Below, in pieces: positions 42,293 through 50,773 of a stretch of 64,000 nucleotides of DNA (positions are counted from its first letter, which is position 1; the number at the start of each line of letters is the position of its first letter). Below the pieces are notes generated by a model. The model saw nothing but the letters and a program-made list of their open reading frames with translations. It made no database searches and was not told where the DNA came from. The translations under genes were made by a program, and so were the position numbers. Origin of the DNA: GWA1-39-11 sp964640435 (GTDB lineage Bacteria; Patescibacteriota; Microgenomatia; Levybacterales; GWA1-39-11); the NCBI GenBank assembly GCA_964640435.1, contig CAZXFJ010000002.1:1-64000 (forward strand), given 5' to 3'.

Positions 42293-43945
42293 ATGAGCAA
42301 AAAGGTTTTATTCTCGTTACTATCTCTTATTGTCCTCCTTGCAGCATTTCTCCGTTTCTATAAAATAGGTACAAATCCTTCTTCTCTCACCTGGGATGAG
42401 GTTGCTTGGGGTTACAATTCATACACTCTTGGGATTGATGGTAAAGATGAATTTGGAAGATTTCTTCCAATCACATATCTTGAATCATTCGGTGATTTTA
42501 AACCACCTGTTTATGCATATCTGGGAGTATTGCCAGTTAAGATATTTGGCTTAAACGAGTTTGCAACGAGATTTCCATCTGCTTTTTTTGGGACTTTGAC
42601 AGTGTTACTAACATTCTTCTTAGTTAAGCGCATCTTTTGGCAGAAGAAAGAGGCAGAGGTTGTGGGTCTTTTAGCTGCATTTTTCCTAGCCATATCTCCA
42701 TGGCATATTATGCTCTCGAGAGCTGCTTTTGAAGCAAATGTCTCCACGTTTTTTGTTGTTGCAGGAGTATTAACATTTCTCGCTGGGGTACAGGATAAAA
42801 AATGGTTTTTAATTCTTTCTGCGATATCTTTTACTCTTTCAATGTATACATTCAACACTGCAAGAATTGTAAGTCCGATTCTTGTTTTAATTCTTGCTTT
42901 CGCTTTTCGTGACAAGCTTCTTAAGATTAAAAAAGAAGTAATTATTGCAGCAATTGTTGGTTTAATAATAATGCTCCCTGCTATCCCATTTCTTCTTTCT
43001 CCGCAGGCAAGTCTTCGTTTTAAAGAAGTTAATATTTTTTCTGACCCTGAAGTTGTTAAGTTGGCAAATCAGCAAATTGAAAATGATAACAATGCTGTAT
43101 GGTCAAAGATTCTCCACAATAGAAGAGTCCTTTATGGACTTGAGTATATAAAGCATTATTTTGATAACTTAAGCCCGAGCTTTCTATTTATAAAAGGAGA
43201 TGGGAATCCAAAGTTTTCGACACAAAATGTTGGTCAAATGTATATCTTTGACATCGTATTTTTAGTTAGTGGTTTATTGCTATTAATAAGGAAACGTGAT
43301 GGTAATTGGTGGCTTATACCAATATGGATATTAGTTGGAATAATTCCTGCGGCAACGGCACGAGAAACACCTCATGCATTGAGAATTGAGACAACTTTAC
43401 CCATGTTTCAAATCCTAACTGCTTATGGCGCATATTGGATAGGTAAATGGGTATTGGGTATTAGGAAAAAAATTGTTGGTGTTAAGTTAGGCCCAGCTGT
43501 AATTGGATTAGCAAGCCTATTGTTACTCTTTAATTTTGTTTACTTCTGGCATGATTTAATGGGTAATTACAATTATCTTTATTCCTCGCAGTGGCAATAT
43601 GGATACAAGGATTCAATCGATTATGTAAATGCGAACGCTGATAAGTATGATAGAGTTCAGATAACTCAGCAGTTGGGAAGACCGTACATTTACTACCTTT
43701 TCTACAATAAAACAAATCCTGAAGAATTCAGAAATACAGCAAAAATACATCGGGATTCATTTGGATTTGTAGATATTGAAGGATTTGGAAAATACACATT
43801 TCCTAAAGATTATCAGGTAGATAAGAAGGATGGGGAAAAGGTTTTGTATATTGCTACACCGTATCATCTCCCTGAAGGAGCAAAAATTTTAAAAACATTT
43901 AAATTGCTTAATGGAGAAGCTGTTTTTGTTGCATATACTATATAA
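42293..43945 (+). CDS. GT39-like multi-pass glycosyltransferase, paralog B
   Basis: This 550-residue protein with about eleven helices carries Asp35-Glu36 in SLTWDEVAWGYNSYT and DGKDEFGRFLPITYLESFGDFKPPVYAY. The C-terminal outer domain has GRPYIYYLFYNKTNPEEF and GFGKYTFPKDY, matching paralogs A and C. The catalytic carboxylates are intact. It is followed by paralog C after a 2-base gap, so this is a recent-looking tandem duplication. Its likely role is sugar transfer from a polyprenyl-phosphate donor on the outer face. Confidence 0.85.
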   Translation: MSKKVLFSLLSLIVLLAAFLRFYKIGTNPSSLTWDEVAWGYNSYTLGIDGKDEFGRFLPITYLESFGDFKPPVYAYLGVLPVKIFGLNEFATRFPSAFFGTLTVLLTFFLVKRIFWQKKEAEVVGLLAAFFLAISPWHIMLSRAAFEANVSTFFVVAGVLTFLAGVQDKKWFLILSAISFTLSMYTFNTARIVSPILVLILAFAFRDKLLKIKKEVIIAAIVGLIIMLPAIPFLLSPQASLRFKEVNIFSDPEVVKLANQQIENDNNAVWSKILHNRRVLYGLEYIKHYFDNLSPSFLFIKGDGNPKFSTQNVGQMYIFDIVFLVSGLLLLIRKRDGNWWLIPIWILVGIIPAATARETPHALRIETTLPMFQILTAYGAYWIGKWVLGIRKKIVGVKLGPAVIGLASLLLLFNFVYFWHDLMGNYNYLYSSQWQYGYKDSIDYVNANADKYDRVQITQQLGRPYIYYLFYNKTNPEEFRNTAKIHRDSFGFVDIEGFGKYTFPKDYQVDKKDGEKVLYIATPYHLPEGAKILKTFKLLNGEAVFVAYTI

Positions 43946-43947
43946 AC

Positions 43948-45603
43948 ATGTTCAAAAATAAGAAAACACTTTGGATAATTTTAGGACTAATTATTGCACT
44001 TGCTGCAATCTTGAGGTTGTGGCAGCTCGGTAATATCCCTCCATCTCCAGATTGGGATGAGGCGGCTTTAGGGTATGATGCTTATTCGTTAATGACGACG
44101 GGTAAGGATGAATTCGGTAAGTTTCTACCTGTTGTATTGAGGTCTTTTGATGATTATAAGCCGGCGCTTTATGCATATCTTGCAATACCATCTGTTGCTA
44201 TTTTTGGCTTAAACACATTTGCCGTAAGGCTTCCCTCGGCTATTTCAGGAATCTTAATGGTTCTAGTTGTGTTTTATTTAATTCGTGAATTGTTTAAGGA
44301 TTATAAATATAGGGATTATTTATCTCTTGCGGGAGCCTTTCTGTATGCAATTTCCCCCTGGTCAATTCAATTCTCGCGAGTCGCATTTGAGTCAAATGTG
44401 GGAGTTTTTCTAAATGCTCTAACTGTGTTGTTTTTTGTTAAAGGTTTAAAGCGCCCATGGATGTTAATGCTTTCTGCAGTCTTTGCTGCTCTTGGACCTT
44501 ATGTATATCAAAGTGAAAAAGTCTTTACACCTCTTTTAGTATTAGTGCTTGTTTTAATTTATTGGAAGCAATTATTTAAACTTCCAAAATTAAACATAAT
44601 CATGGCCGTTATCGCTGGAATTATTGTAATTGCACCAATGGCATTTTATATATTGACGGATCAAGGAGCATTGCTTCGCGTAAAGGGTACGAGTATTTTT
44701 TCCTATCAAACAGAACTGCTTAAGGATAATACCATTAAGCTTGAGAGGGATAGAGAGGTAGGGGATAAATTAGGCTTAGTCCTTGATAATAGAAGATTAG
44801 TTTATCTTAAAACAGTTATAGGGGGTTATCTTTCTCATTTTGATCTGAATTGGTTATTTACGAGAGGTGATATAGCTCGTCACCATGCGCCTGGTATGGG
44901 TTTGCTTTACTTATTTGAACTTCCTTTGATTCTTGTCGGTATTTATAAACTTATTTTTGGAGAATTTAAATTACAGTCGAAGTTAACAATATTTGGATGG
45001 TTTTTAATTGCTGCTATTCCTGCATCGGTAACTACAGGAGTTCCACATGCTGTTCGTACACTTAACTTTCTACCAACGTATCAAATAATTGGTGGGTTGG
45101 GTTTGGTGATAATACTAATTTGGTTATCTAGGATAAAAATGAACTTGTTCAAATATACTGCGCTTTTCATAATTGGTGTTTTTGTTTTATTCAATTTTGT
45201 TTACTATCTAAATCAATACTTTGTTCAATACAATTACTATGATTCTGAAGATTGGCAATATGGTTATGAGCAGGCTGCAAATTACACAATTGAGAATAGT
45301 CATAAGTATGACAAAATAATAGTTTCTGATAGGCAGCCTATGGATAAATCTTACATGTTTTTCTTGTTCTATTTAAAATATCCACCAGAAAAATATCAAG
45401 AGATTGGTAAGAATAGTTCTGGTAGCTTTGTATCGCATCATTCATTTGATAAATATGAGTTTAGGCCAATAGACTGGAGTAAGGATTCATCAACTCCAAA
45501 TGTTTTATATATCGGTACTCAGGATGAAATACCATCTAGAGTTTCTAAAAAAACTATAAATAACCTAGATGGTACACCAGCAATTAGAATTGCTGGAACA
45601 TGA
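43948..45603 (+). CDS. GT39-like multi-pass glycosyltransferase, paralog C
   Basis: This 551-residue protein is paralogous to the preceding one: Asp37-Glu38 in SPDWDEAALGYDAYS, TGKDEFGKFLPVVLRSFDDYKPALYAY, and a C-terminal outer domain with YMFFLFYLKYPPEKYQ and FDKYEFRPI. It has about eleven helices. The sequence has drifted enough that the copies probably differ in donor or acceptor. The next gene starts 8 bases after its stop. Enzyme class is inferred from the GT-C motif set. Confidence 0.85.
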   Translation: MFKNKKTLWIILGLIIALAAILRLWQLGNIPPSPDWDEAALGYDAYSLMTTGKDEFGKFLPVVLRSFDDYKPALYAYLAIPSVAIFGLNTFAVRLPSAISGILMVLVVFYLIRELFKDYKYRDYLSLAGAFLYAISPWSIQFSRVAFESNVGVFLNALTVLFFVKGLKRPWMLMLSAVFAALGPYVYQSEKVFTPLLVLVLVLIYWKQLFKLPKLNIIMAVIAGIIVIAPMAFYILTDQGALLRVKGTSIFSYQTELLKDNTIKLERDREVGDKLGLVLDNRRLVYLKTVIGGYLSHFDLNWLFTRGDIARHHAPGMGLLYLFELPLILVGIYKLIFGEFKLQSKLTIFGWFLIAAIPASVTTGVPHAVRTLNFLPTYQIIGGLGLVIILIWLSRIKMNLFKYTALFIIGVFVLFNFVYYLNQYFVQYNYYDSEDWQYGYEQAANYTIENSHKYDKIIVSDRQPMDKSYMFFLFYLKYPPEKYQEIGKNSSGSFVSHHSFDKYEFRPIDWSKDSSTPNVLYIGTQDEIPSRVSKKTINNLDGTPAIRIAGT

Positions 45604-45611
45604 GTTGAAAA

Positions 45612-47132
45612 ATGAAGAAAAAGAAGTTTAAGTTTTCGAATTTATTCACGCCAACACTTATAATACTTTACGTATTAATTATCATAGGGTCCTATTTAAG
45701 ACTCGAAGGTATTTTCGACAATTCTTTTGCCTTTACTTACGATGTGGGACGCGATCTAATAGCCGTTGGCGATATAGTTACAGGACAAAAACTTTCTTTA
45801 ATTGGTCCAACTTCAGGTTTACCAGGAGTATTTTATGGACCCTGGTGGTATTTAATGCTTGCTCCATTTTTTGTTTTATCTTCTGGAAATCCACAAGGAA
45901 TTGCATTTTTTATGAGTTTACTGGGAATTTTATTAATCCCCTTATCATTTTATTTTGGTAAAAGACTTAATGGTGATTTTTTAGCTCTAAGCCTTGCAGG
46001 ACTTGCAGCAGTTTCACCATCATTAATTTCCTTATCTTCTCAAATTTGGAGTCCTAATATCGCACCTGTCTTCGTTTTACTTTCATTTATTTTGCTCTAC
46101 AAGATTTACTCCGGAAAAGATAATCCAATAATATATTTTTTACTAGGTTTTGTTACATTCTTAAATTCTGAAGCAGAAATAATATTTGGAGTTCTGTTTA
46201 CTGGTGGAGTTGTTATATCAGTAATTTTAATTAAAAAATTAACATTAAAGCCAATTTCAGTTATCGCCTTTTTACTAGGTACGGTTATTGTTATCTCACC
46301 AAAAATACTTTTTGAAGTTAAGCACAATTTCTTGATGACTCAATCATTTATAAAATATTTTCAGTCAGGTGCAGAGAAAGATATGGTGAGTGGAGGAGTT
46401 GTAGATATATTAATAAATCGATTAGACATATTTATAAATGAATTTTCATATGCTGTTGCATTTGGCAATAAGGTAGCTGGAATAATTTTACTAGTCGCCA
46501 CAATTATCTCAATTATCTATTTCTATAAAAGAATATCTTCAAATGAAAAAAAATTGATAATTACCTCGACTATTATTTTAATAGTATTTTTCGCAGGAAC
46601 TCTATTTTTTGCGCACAATATTTGGCCTCATTATTTAGTTGGGCTTCCTATAATATATATATTGTTGGTTTCTATTGCCTTAGCAAATTTGAAATTTAAA
46701 CTTAAGTCTTATACGATTTCGTATATAGTTTTATTTCTTTTAATTGTTATTAATCTTAATCCTATTTCAGTTTATCAATCATTTAGTACCAGCTGGGAAG
46801 GAAATGCGGCAGTTTATAGAAATCAGCTAAATGTAGTCGACAGTATTTATGCTCAAACTAAAAACAAAAGATTTAAATATGTTGTTTATACACCACCACT
46901 TCACGATTATACGTATAGATATCTTTTTGAATGGAGAGGAAAGAAGTATAACATGAAGCCATCTATCCAAGCAGACACGGCATACTTTATTTTAGAGCCA
47001 GATCCAGAGGACCCATCAAGGCTTACTAGATGGCTACAAGAAAGAGCAGGAGATGGTAAAATTAAAAAAAGTAAGAAATACGATGGTGGAATCATTGTTC
47101 AAGAAAGATTTGTAGGAAATGAAAAAAACTAA
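45612..47132 (+). CDS. GT39-like multi-pass glycosyltransferase, divergent type 1
   Basis: This 506-residue protein has about eleven helices. The first outer loop has FTYDVGRDLIAVGDIVTGQKL (Asp44 and Asp48) in place of the DE pair, then GLPGVFYGPWWYLMLAPFF, which is common in CPR GT39-like proteins. The C-terminal domain has FKYVVYTPPLHDYTYRYLFEW. Retention of acidic residues suggests an active enzyme with a variant metal or donor site. It overlaps the next gene by 14 bases. It and the 47119 gene form a second pair of related transferases. Confidence 0.8.
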   Translation: MKKKKFKFSNLFTPTLIILYVLIIIGSYLRLEGIFDNSFAFTYDVGRDLIAVGDIVTGQKLSLIGPTSGLPGVFYGPWWYLMLAPFFVLSSGNPQGIAFFMSLLGILLIPLSFYFGKRLNGDFLALSLAGLAAVSPSLISLSSQIWSPNIAPVFVLLSFILLYKIYSGKDNPIIYFLLGFVTFLNSEAEIIFGVLFTGGVVISVILIKKLTLKPISVIAFLLGTVIVISPKILFEVKHNFLMTQSFIKYFQSGAEKDMVSGGVVDILINRLDIFINEFSYAVAFGNKVAGIILLVATIISIIYFYKRISSNEKKLIITSTIILIVFFAGTLFFAHNIWPHYLVGLPIIYILLVSIALANLKFKLKSYTISYIVLFLLIVINLNPISVYQSFSTSWEGNAAVYRNQLNVVDSIYAQTKNKRFKYVVYTPPLHDYTYRYLFEWRGKKYNMKPSIQADTAYFILEPDPEDPSRLTRWLQERAGDGKIKKSKKYDGGIIVQERFVGNEKN

Positions 47133-48447
47133 TAAAAACAAACATAAGGCTAAAAAGTTTAATTTACTTCTGTGGATTAAGAATAATAAGTTTCTAATAT
47201 TGGCGTTTGCAGTTTTTTTAGTAATGCTCTTTACCAGATTTTACCAACCAGAAATTAAAAATCCTTTCGGTTATGATCAGGTTGATAACGCATGGGCTGC
47301 AAAAAATATTGTCGCTGATGGAAGATACCCACTTGTTGGAATGGTTGCAAAAGGGAACTCAGGAATATATATAGGTCCTCTATATTATTACTTCGCTGCA
47401 TTTTTCTATTTCCTTTCAGGACTTGATCCTATTGCTTCAGTAATGATTGCTGGGGTAAGCGCAATAATAAGCTTTTGGATTATTTATTTCTTTACTAAAA
47501 AACTATTTAACGAGTATGTTGCATTAATAGCAGTTGTAATAAATACATTTGCTCTACCTGCGATAATATTTGACAGAATACAGTGGCCCGTTGATTTTAT
47601 TCCTGCATTTTCTCTTGTTATATTCTACCTTTTGTATAAAGTTATTACTGGTGAGGTTAAAAAACTTTTATGGCTGGCCGTTGTAGTTGGCTTAATGTTC
47701 AATATTCATTTTACTGCAATCTTTTTTCCCTTGATAGTTCTTTTTTGCTTACCATTATTCCCTAGAACCCGGGAAACTATTAAATATATATTATTCGCAA
47801 TCCCATTGTTTATTATTTTCATCATTCCGAATGCAATATATATGTTAACTTCAAAGTCTTCTGGTTCAAATATTTCTTACCTTGATAGTAACTTTCATGG
47901 TTTTCATTTACGACGAATGATGCAGCTGGTCGGGGATGCTTTTATTCAGTTCGATCCATATGTAGTATTTGACTGGCTTAAAAAAATAAAAATTTTCATC
48001 CCTCTAATTTTTGTTGTTATATATTTATGGCAAACCGCTGATAAAAATAAGTATAAATTTATTTATCTTGTTGCACTTTTTTTTATGATACCCTGGATAG
48101 TATTTACTACTTATTCTGGAGAAATAAGCGATTACTATTTCGCAGTTAACCGCTACATTGTTCTATTTATAATTTCTTATCTTTTTTATTCTGTTGGAAA
48201 AATTAGTTTTAAAAATAAAATACTAAATGTAGTACCTAAGATATTCGTTGTATTGGTATTGGCCTATTATTGTATATATAACTTAACGAACTTTTTACCA
48301 TATAAAGATGTTGGACTTAAAAAAAGATTTGAAAATGCTCAGCCTTCTGTCGATCATAATGTTCGTATTGAATTTCAAATGGGTGTTCCAGAGTCATATA
48401 TCTATTATTATTTAATGCTTAAAAAGACTGGAAAAGACGTTTATTAG
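47119..48447 (+). CDS. GT39-like multi-pass glycosyltransferase, divergent type 2
   Basis: This 442-residue protein starts with a Lys-rich cytoplasmic tail (KKTNKNKHKAKK) and has about eleven helices. The first loop is FGYDQVDNAWAAKNIVADGRYPLVG, where Asp53 and Asp56 stand in for the DE pair, then GIYIGPLYYYFAAFFYFLSG. The C-terminal soluble domain is short compared with neighbours and ends soon after ESYIYYYLMLKK. It overlaps the preceding gene by 14 bases. GT-C transferase activity is inferred from the loop motif and the company it keeps. Confidence 0.78.
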   Translation: MKKTNKNKHKAKKFNLLLWIKNNKFLILAFAVFLVMLFTRFYQPEIKNPFGYDQVDNAWAAKNIVADGRYPLVGMVAKGNSGIYIGPLYYYFAAFFYFLSGLDPIASVMIAGVSAIISFWIIYFFTKKLFNEYVALIAVVINTFALPAIIFDRIQWPVDFIPAFSLVIFYLLYKVITGEVKKLLWLAVVVGLMFNIHFTAIFFPLIVLFCLPLFPRTRETIKYILFAIPLFIIFIIPNAIYMLTSKSSGSNISYLDSNFHGFHLRRMMQLVGDAFIQFDPYVVFDWLKKIKIFIPLIFVVIYLWQTADKNKYKFIYLVALFFMIPWIVFTTYSGEISDYYFAVNRYIVLFIISYLFYSVGKISFKNKILNVVPKIFVVLVLAYYCIYNLTNFLPYKDVGLKKRFENAQPSVDHNVRIEFQMGVPESYIYYYLMLKKTGKDVY

Positions 48448-48470
48448 TCGTAAAATCAAGCAATTTGTGT

Positions 48471-48479
48471 TAGTATAAA
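48471..48479 (+). promoter_or_regulatory. -10-like TAGTATAAA before a GT2 gene
   Basis: TAGTAT (48471-48476) ends 5 bases, and the overlapping TATAAA 2 bases, before the ATG at 48482. Either reading predicts little or no leader. Confidence 0.35.
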
Positions 48480-48481
48480 TT

Positions 48482-49270
48482 ATGAAAAAACAAACTGTTT
48501 CGGTTGTTTTAGCAACCTATAATGAAGAAAAAAACTTAGCGAAATGTTTGGAGACAGTAAAAGATATCGCTGATGAAATTGTTATAGTAGATGGAACTTC
48601 TACAGATAGAACGCGTGAAATTGCAAAAGAATTTGGAGCAAGAGTAATTAAAACCACGAATAAGCCAAATTTCCACATAAATAAGCAGATGGGGATCGAA
48701 GCCGCAAAATGCGATTGGATCCTTCAAATGGATGCTGACGAGCATGTTTCACCAGCTCTTGCAAAGGAAATAGAAGAAAAAATTAATGATCCGAAGCTTG
48801 ATTTCGACGGATACTGGATGCCTAGGAAGAACTACTTTTTAGGTCGTTTTCTTATGAAGGGTGGTCAGTATCCTGATTATACGCTAAGACTTTATAAAAA
48901 TGGTAAAGGAAGGCTACCTATGAAAGATGTTCATGAGCAGGCAGTTGTTGAAGGTAAGGTTGGTTATCTTAAAGAAGCATTATTGCATTATCCCTACGAA
49001 GACTTTGCTTTTTATCTTAAAAAGTGGGATAGATATAATACATTTATAGCGGGGCAGATAAGAGACGACCTGAAACATAAAGGAAAATTAAGAAGAGGGG
49101 TTTTTGGTGCCGAATATCTTGTTTTCAGGCCAGCACATTGGCTTCTTACAACATATGGCCGACACAAGGGCTTTATGGATTCTTGGCAAGGGTTTACTTT
49201 TTCACTTTTTTCAGCTCTTCGATTTCCGGTTTCTTATATCAAATATTTGAAAGGTGAAGACAAGAAATGA
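48482..49270 (+). CDS. GT2 glycosyltransferase, WaaE/KdtX-like, copy 3
   Basis: This 262-residue GT-A protein has LATYNEEKNLAKCLETV, IVDGTSTDRTREI, and the catalytic LQMDADEHV, then YWMPRKNYFLGRF, PDYTLRLYKNGKGRL and DVHEQAVVEG. The C-terminus (RHKGFMDSWQGFTFSLFSALRF) is amphipathic. It is the third of the WaaE-like group. The product is translationally coupled to galE by an ATGA overlap, which suggests, but does not prove, that UDP-galactose is its donor. It begins a new transcription unit after a 34-base gap. Confidence 0.87.
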   Translation: MKKQTVSVVLATYNEEKNLAKCLETVKDIADEIVIVDGTSTDRTREIAKEFGARVIKTTNKPNFHINKQMGIEAAKCDWILQMDADEHVSPALAKEIEEKINDPKLDFDGYWMPRKNYFLGRFLMKGGQYPDYTLRLYKNGKGRLPMKDVHEQAVVEGKVGYLKEALLHYPYEDFAFYLKKWDRYNTFIAGQIRDDLKHKGKLRRGVFGAEYLVFRPAHWLLTTYGRHKGFMDSWQGFTFSLFSALRFPVSYIKYLKGEDKK

Positions 49271-50238
49271 CAGTTTTAGTTACAGGTGGAGCAGGATACA
49301 TTGGAAGCTTCATGACTCGCGCACTCCTTGATCGAGGATACGATGTTATTGTATTTGATAATCTAAAAAGAGGACACCAAGACTATATTGATAGCCGTGC
49401 AAAATTTGTAAAAGGGGATCTAGCAATTATTGAGGATTTAAATAAATTATTCGAAGAAAATAAGATTGATGCTGTTTTGCATTTTGCTGGTCTTATTGCA
49501 GTCGGGGAGTCAGAAAAAGAGCCTGAGCTATACTATAAAAATAATGTGGATGGATCTAAAAACTTGTTCAAGACTGCAAATAAAAATGGAGTTAGGAAAT
49601 ACATTTTCTCTTCAACAGCAGCGGTATACGGAAACCCTCAGCAAATTCCAATCCCTGAAGACCATGCGAAAAACCCTACAAGTGAATATGGAAAGAATAA
49701 GCTAGATATAGAGCATTTGCTTGAGAATTTAGCTAAGGAAAATGATGCAATTAGTTTTGCAGCTTTAAGATATTTTAATGCTTCAGGTGCAGCGCTCGAT
49801 GGGTCATTCGGAGAAAATCATGATCCTGAAACACATATTATTCCACTAGCGATGAAGGCCGTTATAAATGACTCAGAATTTGGTCTTTTTGGAGCTGATT
49901 ATGATACTCCTGATGGAACATGCATTCGTGATTATATTCATGTACTGGATTTAGTCGAGGCACATATCTTGGCACTTAACAAAATTGAAAATGAAAATGG
50001 TGGATTTGTATACAATGTAGGTACTGGAAATGGGTATTCTAATCGCGAGGTTATAGCAGAAATTGAAAAGATAAGTGGTAAAAAAATAAATGTTGTAGAA
50101 AAACCTCGTCGCGAGGGGGATGCGGATAGACTTGTTGCAGACGCAAGTAAAATAATGAATGATTTAGGTTTTTCTCCCAAATATTCCGATCTAACCTCAA
50201 TAGTAAAAAGCGCTTGGGCCTGGCATAGTAAGCAATAA
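49267..50238 (+). CDS. galE: UDP-glucose 4-epimerase
   Basis: This 323-residue extended short-chain dehydrogenase/reductase has the NAD-binding GGAGYIGS at 7-14, FDNLKRGH, the catalytic SST at 115-117, and Tyr141-x3-Lys145 in EYGKNK. Substrate-region features GTCIRDYIHVLDL and YNVGTGNGYSNREV are classical GalE. It interconverts UDP-glucose and UDP-galactose, supplying donor sugars for the locus. It is one of only two visible nucleotide-sugar genes. Sequence length and motifs are fully normal. Specificity for N-acetylated sugars cannot be excluded. Confidence 0.93.
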   Translation: MTVLVTGGAGYIGSFMTRALLDRGYDVIVFDNLKRGHQDYIDSRAKFVKGDLAIIEDLNKLFEENKIDAVLHFAGLIAVGESEKEPELYYKNNVDGSKNLFKTANKNGVRKYIFSSTAAVYGNPQQIPIPEDHAKNPTSEYGKNKLDIEHLLENLAKENDAISFAALRYFNASGAALDGSFGENHDPETHIIPLAMKAVINDSEFGLFGADYDTPDGTCIRDYIHVLDLVEAHILALNKIENENGGFVYNVGTGNGYSNREVIAEIEKISGKKINVVEKPRREGDADRLVADASKIMNDLGFSPKYSDLTSIVKSAWAWHSKQ

Positions 50239-50254
50239 ATCTGAATTTATCCAA

Positions 50255-50773
50255 ATGAGAATTTATTTTGTTAGTCTTATATTAATTCTCTTTTTTGTTT
50301 TTCCTTCAAAAGCCCTCGCGGAATCACCTTACGTATTACCATATCCCCAAACAATGCCTGGTAGCACATGGTATAAGCTAGACTTGATAAAAGAAGAATT
50401 GATGAGATATTGGTATTTCGGTGATTTTGGGCAATTTGAATTCGCCCTAAAGGAGTCAGATAAATATTTGGTAGAGGCTAAAACCCTTTTTGAATACAAG
50501 CAATATCTACTAGGTTCTAGCGCACTGCAAAAGTCAGATAGTTATTTTAAAAAGGCTTGGCCAGCTCTTATAAGAGCTGAGAAAAATGGAAAAAATATTG
50601 AAGAGAATAAAATAATTTTAAAAAATGCCTCTGAAAAGCATATAGAGATACTAAACGAGTTAAAGAATAAAGTACCAAAAGAATTTAATTGGACACCTGA
50701 AAAATCTAGTCCTAGTAATCTTAAATTGGGAGACTCAATTATTAGATCCATAAATATAAGGGCGCATTTATGA
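50255..50773 (+). CDS. Exported DUF5667-like helical protein
   Basis: This 172-residue protein has a signal peptide (MRIYFVSLILILFFVF, cleavage likely after KALA near residue 22) and a mature helical domain that starts with YVLPYPQTMPGSTWYKLDLIKEEL. This resembles the opening of DUF5667 proteins (LPxNPLYxLKxLRE), which are common in CPR and of unknown function. It overlaps the GT87-like gene by four bases. It may be a surface or periplasm-like accessory factor of the glycan system. The DUF assignment is by pattern only. Confidence 0.6.
   Translation: MRIYFVSLILILFFVFPSKALAESPYVLPYPQTMPGSTWYKLDLIKEELMRYWYFGDFGQFEFALKESDKYLVEAKTLFEYKQYLLGSSALQKSDSYFKKAWPALIRAEKNGKNIEENKIILKNASEKHIEILNELKNKVPKEFNWTPEKSSPSNLKLGDSIIRSINIRAHL

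Noticed and set aside
42511..42915. Minus-strand open frame of 134 codons
   Set aside because: It is antisense to GT39 paralog B.
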